The notes under the pieces: generated by a model
Seen by the model: only the letters and a program-made list of their open reading frames with translations
The model's database searches: none
What the model was told of the DNA's origin: nothing
Origin: an uncultured Bacteroidales bacterium
GTDB lineage: Bacteria; Bacteroidota; Bacteroidia; Bacteroidales; JAUNSR01
NCBI GenBank assembly: GCA_947074165.1
Contig: CAMTOT010000138.1
Location: 1-7,411 of the forward strand
Direction: 5' to 3'
Length of the DNA stretch: 7,411 bases
Made by a program: the position numbers and the translations under genes
Shown: positions 6,603-7,411 of the stretch, piece by piece
Numbering within the stretch: the first letter of the stretch is position 1
Layout of the letters: each line of letters starts with the position of its first letter

Positions 6603-7199
6603 ATGAAGTTAATTTTCAAAGGAAGTTATACAAAAGACACAAAGTTGCCTGAAGCACAATTGCCTTACAGAGCCGTCAAATACCGCGAACCGGAGACCAC
6701 TGCAGAAGTAAATATATCAGCCATGGCTTATGCCATACCGGCAGCTATGGTCGCTATCATTATTATAGGTCTCCAGTGGTTGATACATGGTACATTTATG
6801 TTTGAATTTAATATTTGGGGAGTAGCGGCGGCATTTATGACCATACTACCACATGAATTTATCCATGCTCTGTGTTTTCCAAAAAATTCAGATGTATATA
6901 TGTATTATTCTCTTAAAGATATGATGGCATTTGTGACATGCACCGCACCAATGAGTAAACGACGTTTTATTATAATGTCATTACTGCCAAATGCTATATT
7001 CGGATTATTGCCTATGCTTTTCTGGATGATCTTTCCTGATATTGAATGGTGGAGCTCATTTATAGGTACTACCGGACTTGTGTCACTTTTCTTTGGATGT
7101 GGCGACTATATGAATGTAGGAAATACAATCAGACAAGTGCCTGAAGGTGCCATAACTCAATTGTCAGGATTCCACTCCTACTGGTATACTAAAGAATAG
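6603..7199 (+). CDS. Small membrane metalloprotease-like protein, DUF3267 type
   Basis: This 198-residue protein appears to be a putative zincin. A hydrophilic N-terminus (1-38) is followed by hydrophobic helices at about 41-62, 70-91, 121-145 and 150-169. The second helix ends in HEFIH (84-88), an HExxH zinc motif with E85 as the possible catalytic base. The fourth ends in GCGDYMN (165-171), whose D168 could be the third zinc ligand. HExxH within a membrane helix plus a distant Asp resembles the layout of DUF3267 proteins and, more distantly, site-2-type intramembrane proteases. The substrate is unknown and proteolytic activity is an inference. The length is normal for DUF3267 proteins. It follows the MATE gene on the same strand but has its own promoter box and a terminator directly behind it. 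Confidence 0.8.
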   Translation: MKLIFKGSYTKDTKLPEAQLPYRAVKYREPETTAEVNISAMAYAIPAAMVAIIIIGLQWLIHGTFMFEFNIWGVAAAFMTILPHEFIHALCFPKNSDVYMYYSLKDMMAFVTCTAPMSKRRFIIMSLLPNAIFGLLPMLFWMIFPDIEWWSSFIGTTGLVSLFFGCGDYMNVGNTIRQVPEGAITQLSGFHSYWYTKE

Positions 7200-7204
7200 A
7201 AAAC

Positions 7205-7237
7205 AAAAAAGGTGTTCAAATAATGAACACCTTTTTT
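7205..7237. terminator. Bidirectional terminator between the DUF3267-like gene and tRNA-Leu
   Basis: An 8-bp stem (7211-7218 with 7224-7231) and a 5-nt loop are flanked by six A on the left (7205-7210) and six T on the right (7232-7237). The A and T tracts pair with each other and give a U run in either direction, so one element can end both the protein gene and the convergent tRNA transcript. Confidence 0.85.
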
Positions 7238-7240
7238 ATT

Positions 7241-7255
7241 GCACCAATTTGGTGC
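7241..7255. repeat. Inverted repeat across the tRNA 3' end
   Basis: gcaccaa and ttggtgc are exact complements around one central base. On the tRNA transcript the first arm contains the discriminator and CCA end, and the second is the trailer. As RNA a 6-bp stem with a 3-nt loop is possible. It would compete with the acceptor stem until the trailer is removed. Confidence 0.5.
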
Positions 7256-7334
7256 GGATGAAGGGACTCGAACCCCCACGCCTCGCGGCACCAGATCCTA
7301 AGTCTGGCGTGGCTACCAATTACACCACATCCGC
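7250..7334 (-). tRNA. tRNA-Leu (anticodon UAG)
   Basis: The minus strand folds into a class II tRNA. The acceptor stem GCGGATG pairs with CATCCGC, the anticodon stem CCAGA/TCTGG encloses loop CTTAGGA with anticodon UAG (bases 7298-7300), and there is a long variable arm and a T-loop TTCGAGT. The discriminator is A (7253) and the 3' CCA is encoded (7252-7250). A long variable arm with a UAG anticodon identifies a leucine tRNA reading CUA and probably other CUN codons. It converges on the DUF3267-like gene. Confidence 0.95.
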
Positions 7335-7349
7335 TCTGGATTTGCACTG

Positions 7350-7357
7350 CAAAGGTA
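7350..7357 (-). promoter_or_regulatory. -7 promoter box of tRNA-Leu
   Basis: TACCTTTG followed by C on the minus strand matches TAnnTTTG, 15 bases before the mature tRNA 5' end. The -33 region would fall where the adapter sequence begins, so it is missing from this window. Confidence 0.6.
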
Positions 7358-7361
7358 TAAT

Positions 7362-7411
7362 AGATCGGAAGAGCACACGTCTGAACTCCAGTCACCGCCC
7401 ATTATCTCGTA
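7362..7411 (+). other. Illumina TruSeq adapter contamination (not genomic)
   Basis: From AGATCGGAAGAGC at 7362 the sequence matches the 34-base TruSeq read-2/index adapter through CCAGTCAC at 7395. An 8-base index CGCCCATT follows (7396-7403), then ATCTCGTA, the beginning of the flow-cell segment (7404-7411). The A at 7362 is probably the A-tail of library preparation. The true genomic sequence therefore stops at about 7361. Confidence 0.98.

Overview
The window looks like a chromosomal fragment from a Bacteroidota bacterium, most likely of the order Bacteroidales. The evidence is a Y_Y_Y/propeller sensor of the type that controls polysaccharide utilisation in this phylum, short Crp/Fnr-type regulators, start codons without a recognisable Shine-Dalgarno sequence, and TAnnTTTG (-7) promoter boxes upstream of the genes. 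I cannot name a genus. The base composition is moderately AT-rich throughout, and no insertion sequence, phage gene, CRISPR array or integrase is visible.

Layout. Bases 1-240 are noncoding: a terminator for the first gene, plus a possible leftward promoter and leader for a gene beyond the left edge. On the minus strand, 241-2619 encodes a membrane-anchored regulator with a periplasmic propeller, a Y_Y_Y domain, one transmembrane helix and a cytoplasmic AraC-type DNA-binding domain. It has no histidine kinase or receiver. Divergent from it is a secreted glycoside hydrolase family 28 polygalacturonase (2982-4385, plus). This pair looks like a small pectin-response module in which the regulator senses a sugar and controls the enzyme. 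A long hairpin terminator follows the hydrolase and separates it from a convergent Crp/Fnr-like regulator (4488-5075, minus). That regulator is divergent from a MATE-family exporter (5187-6545, plus), an arrangement that suggests it controls the exporter. A small four-helix membrane protein with a zincin HExxH motif (6603-7199, plus, DUF3267-like) follows with its own promoter. It shares a symmetrical terminator with a convergent tRNA-Leu(UAG) (7250-7334, minus).

The last 50 bases (7362-7411) are not biological. They match an Illumina TruSeq read-2 adapter, an 8-base index and the start of the flow-cell sequence, so the genomic sequence ends at about 7361.

The most interesting biological item is the kinase-less sensor/regulator. 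It resembles a hybrid two-component system reduced to a one-component membrane transcription factor. I see no clear evidence of a wholly new multi-gene system.
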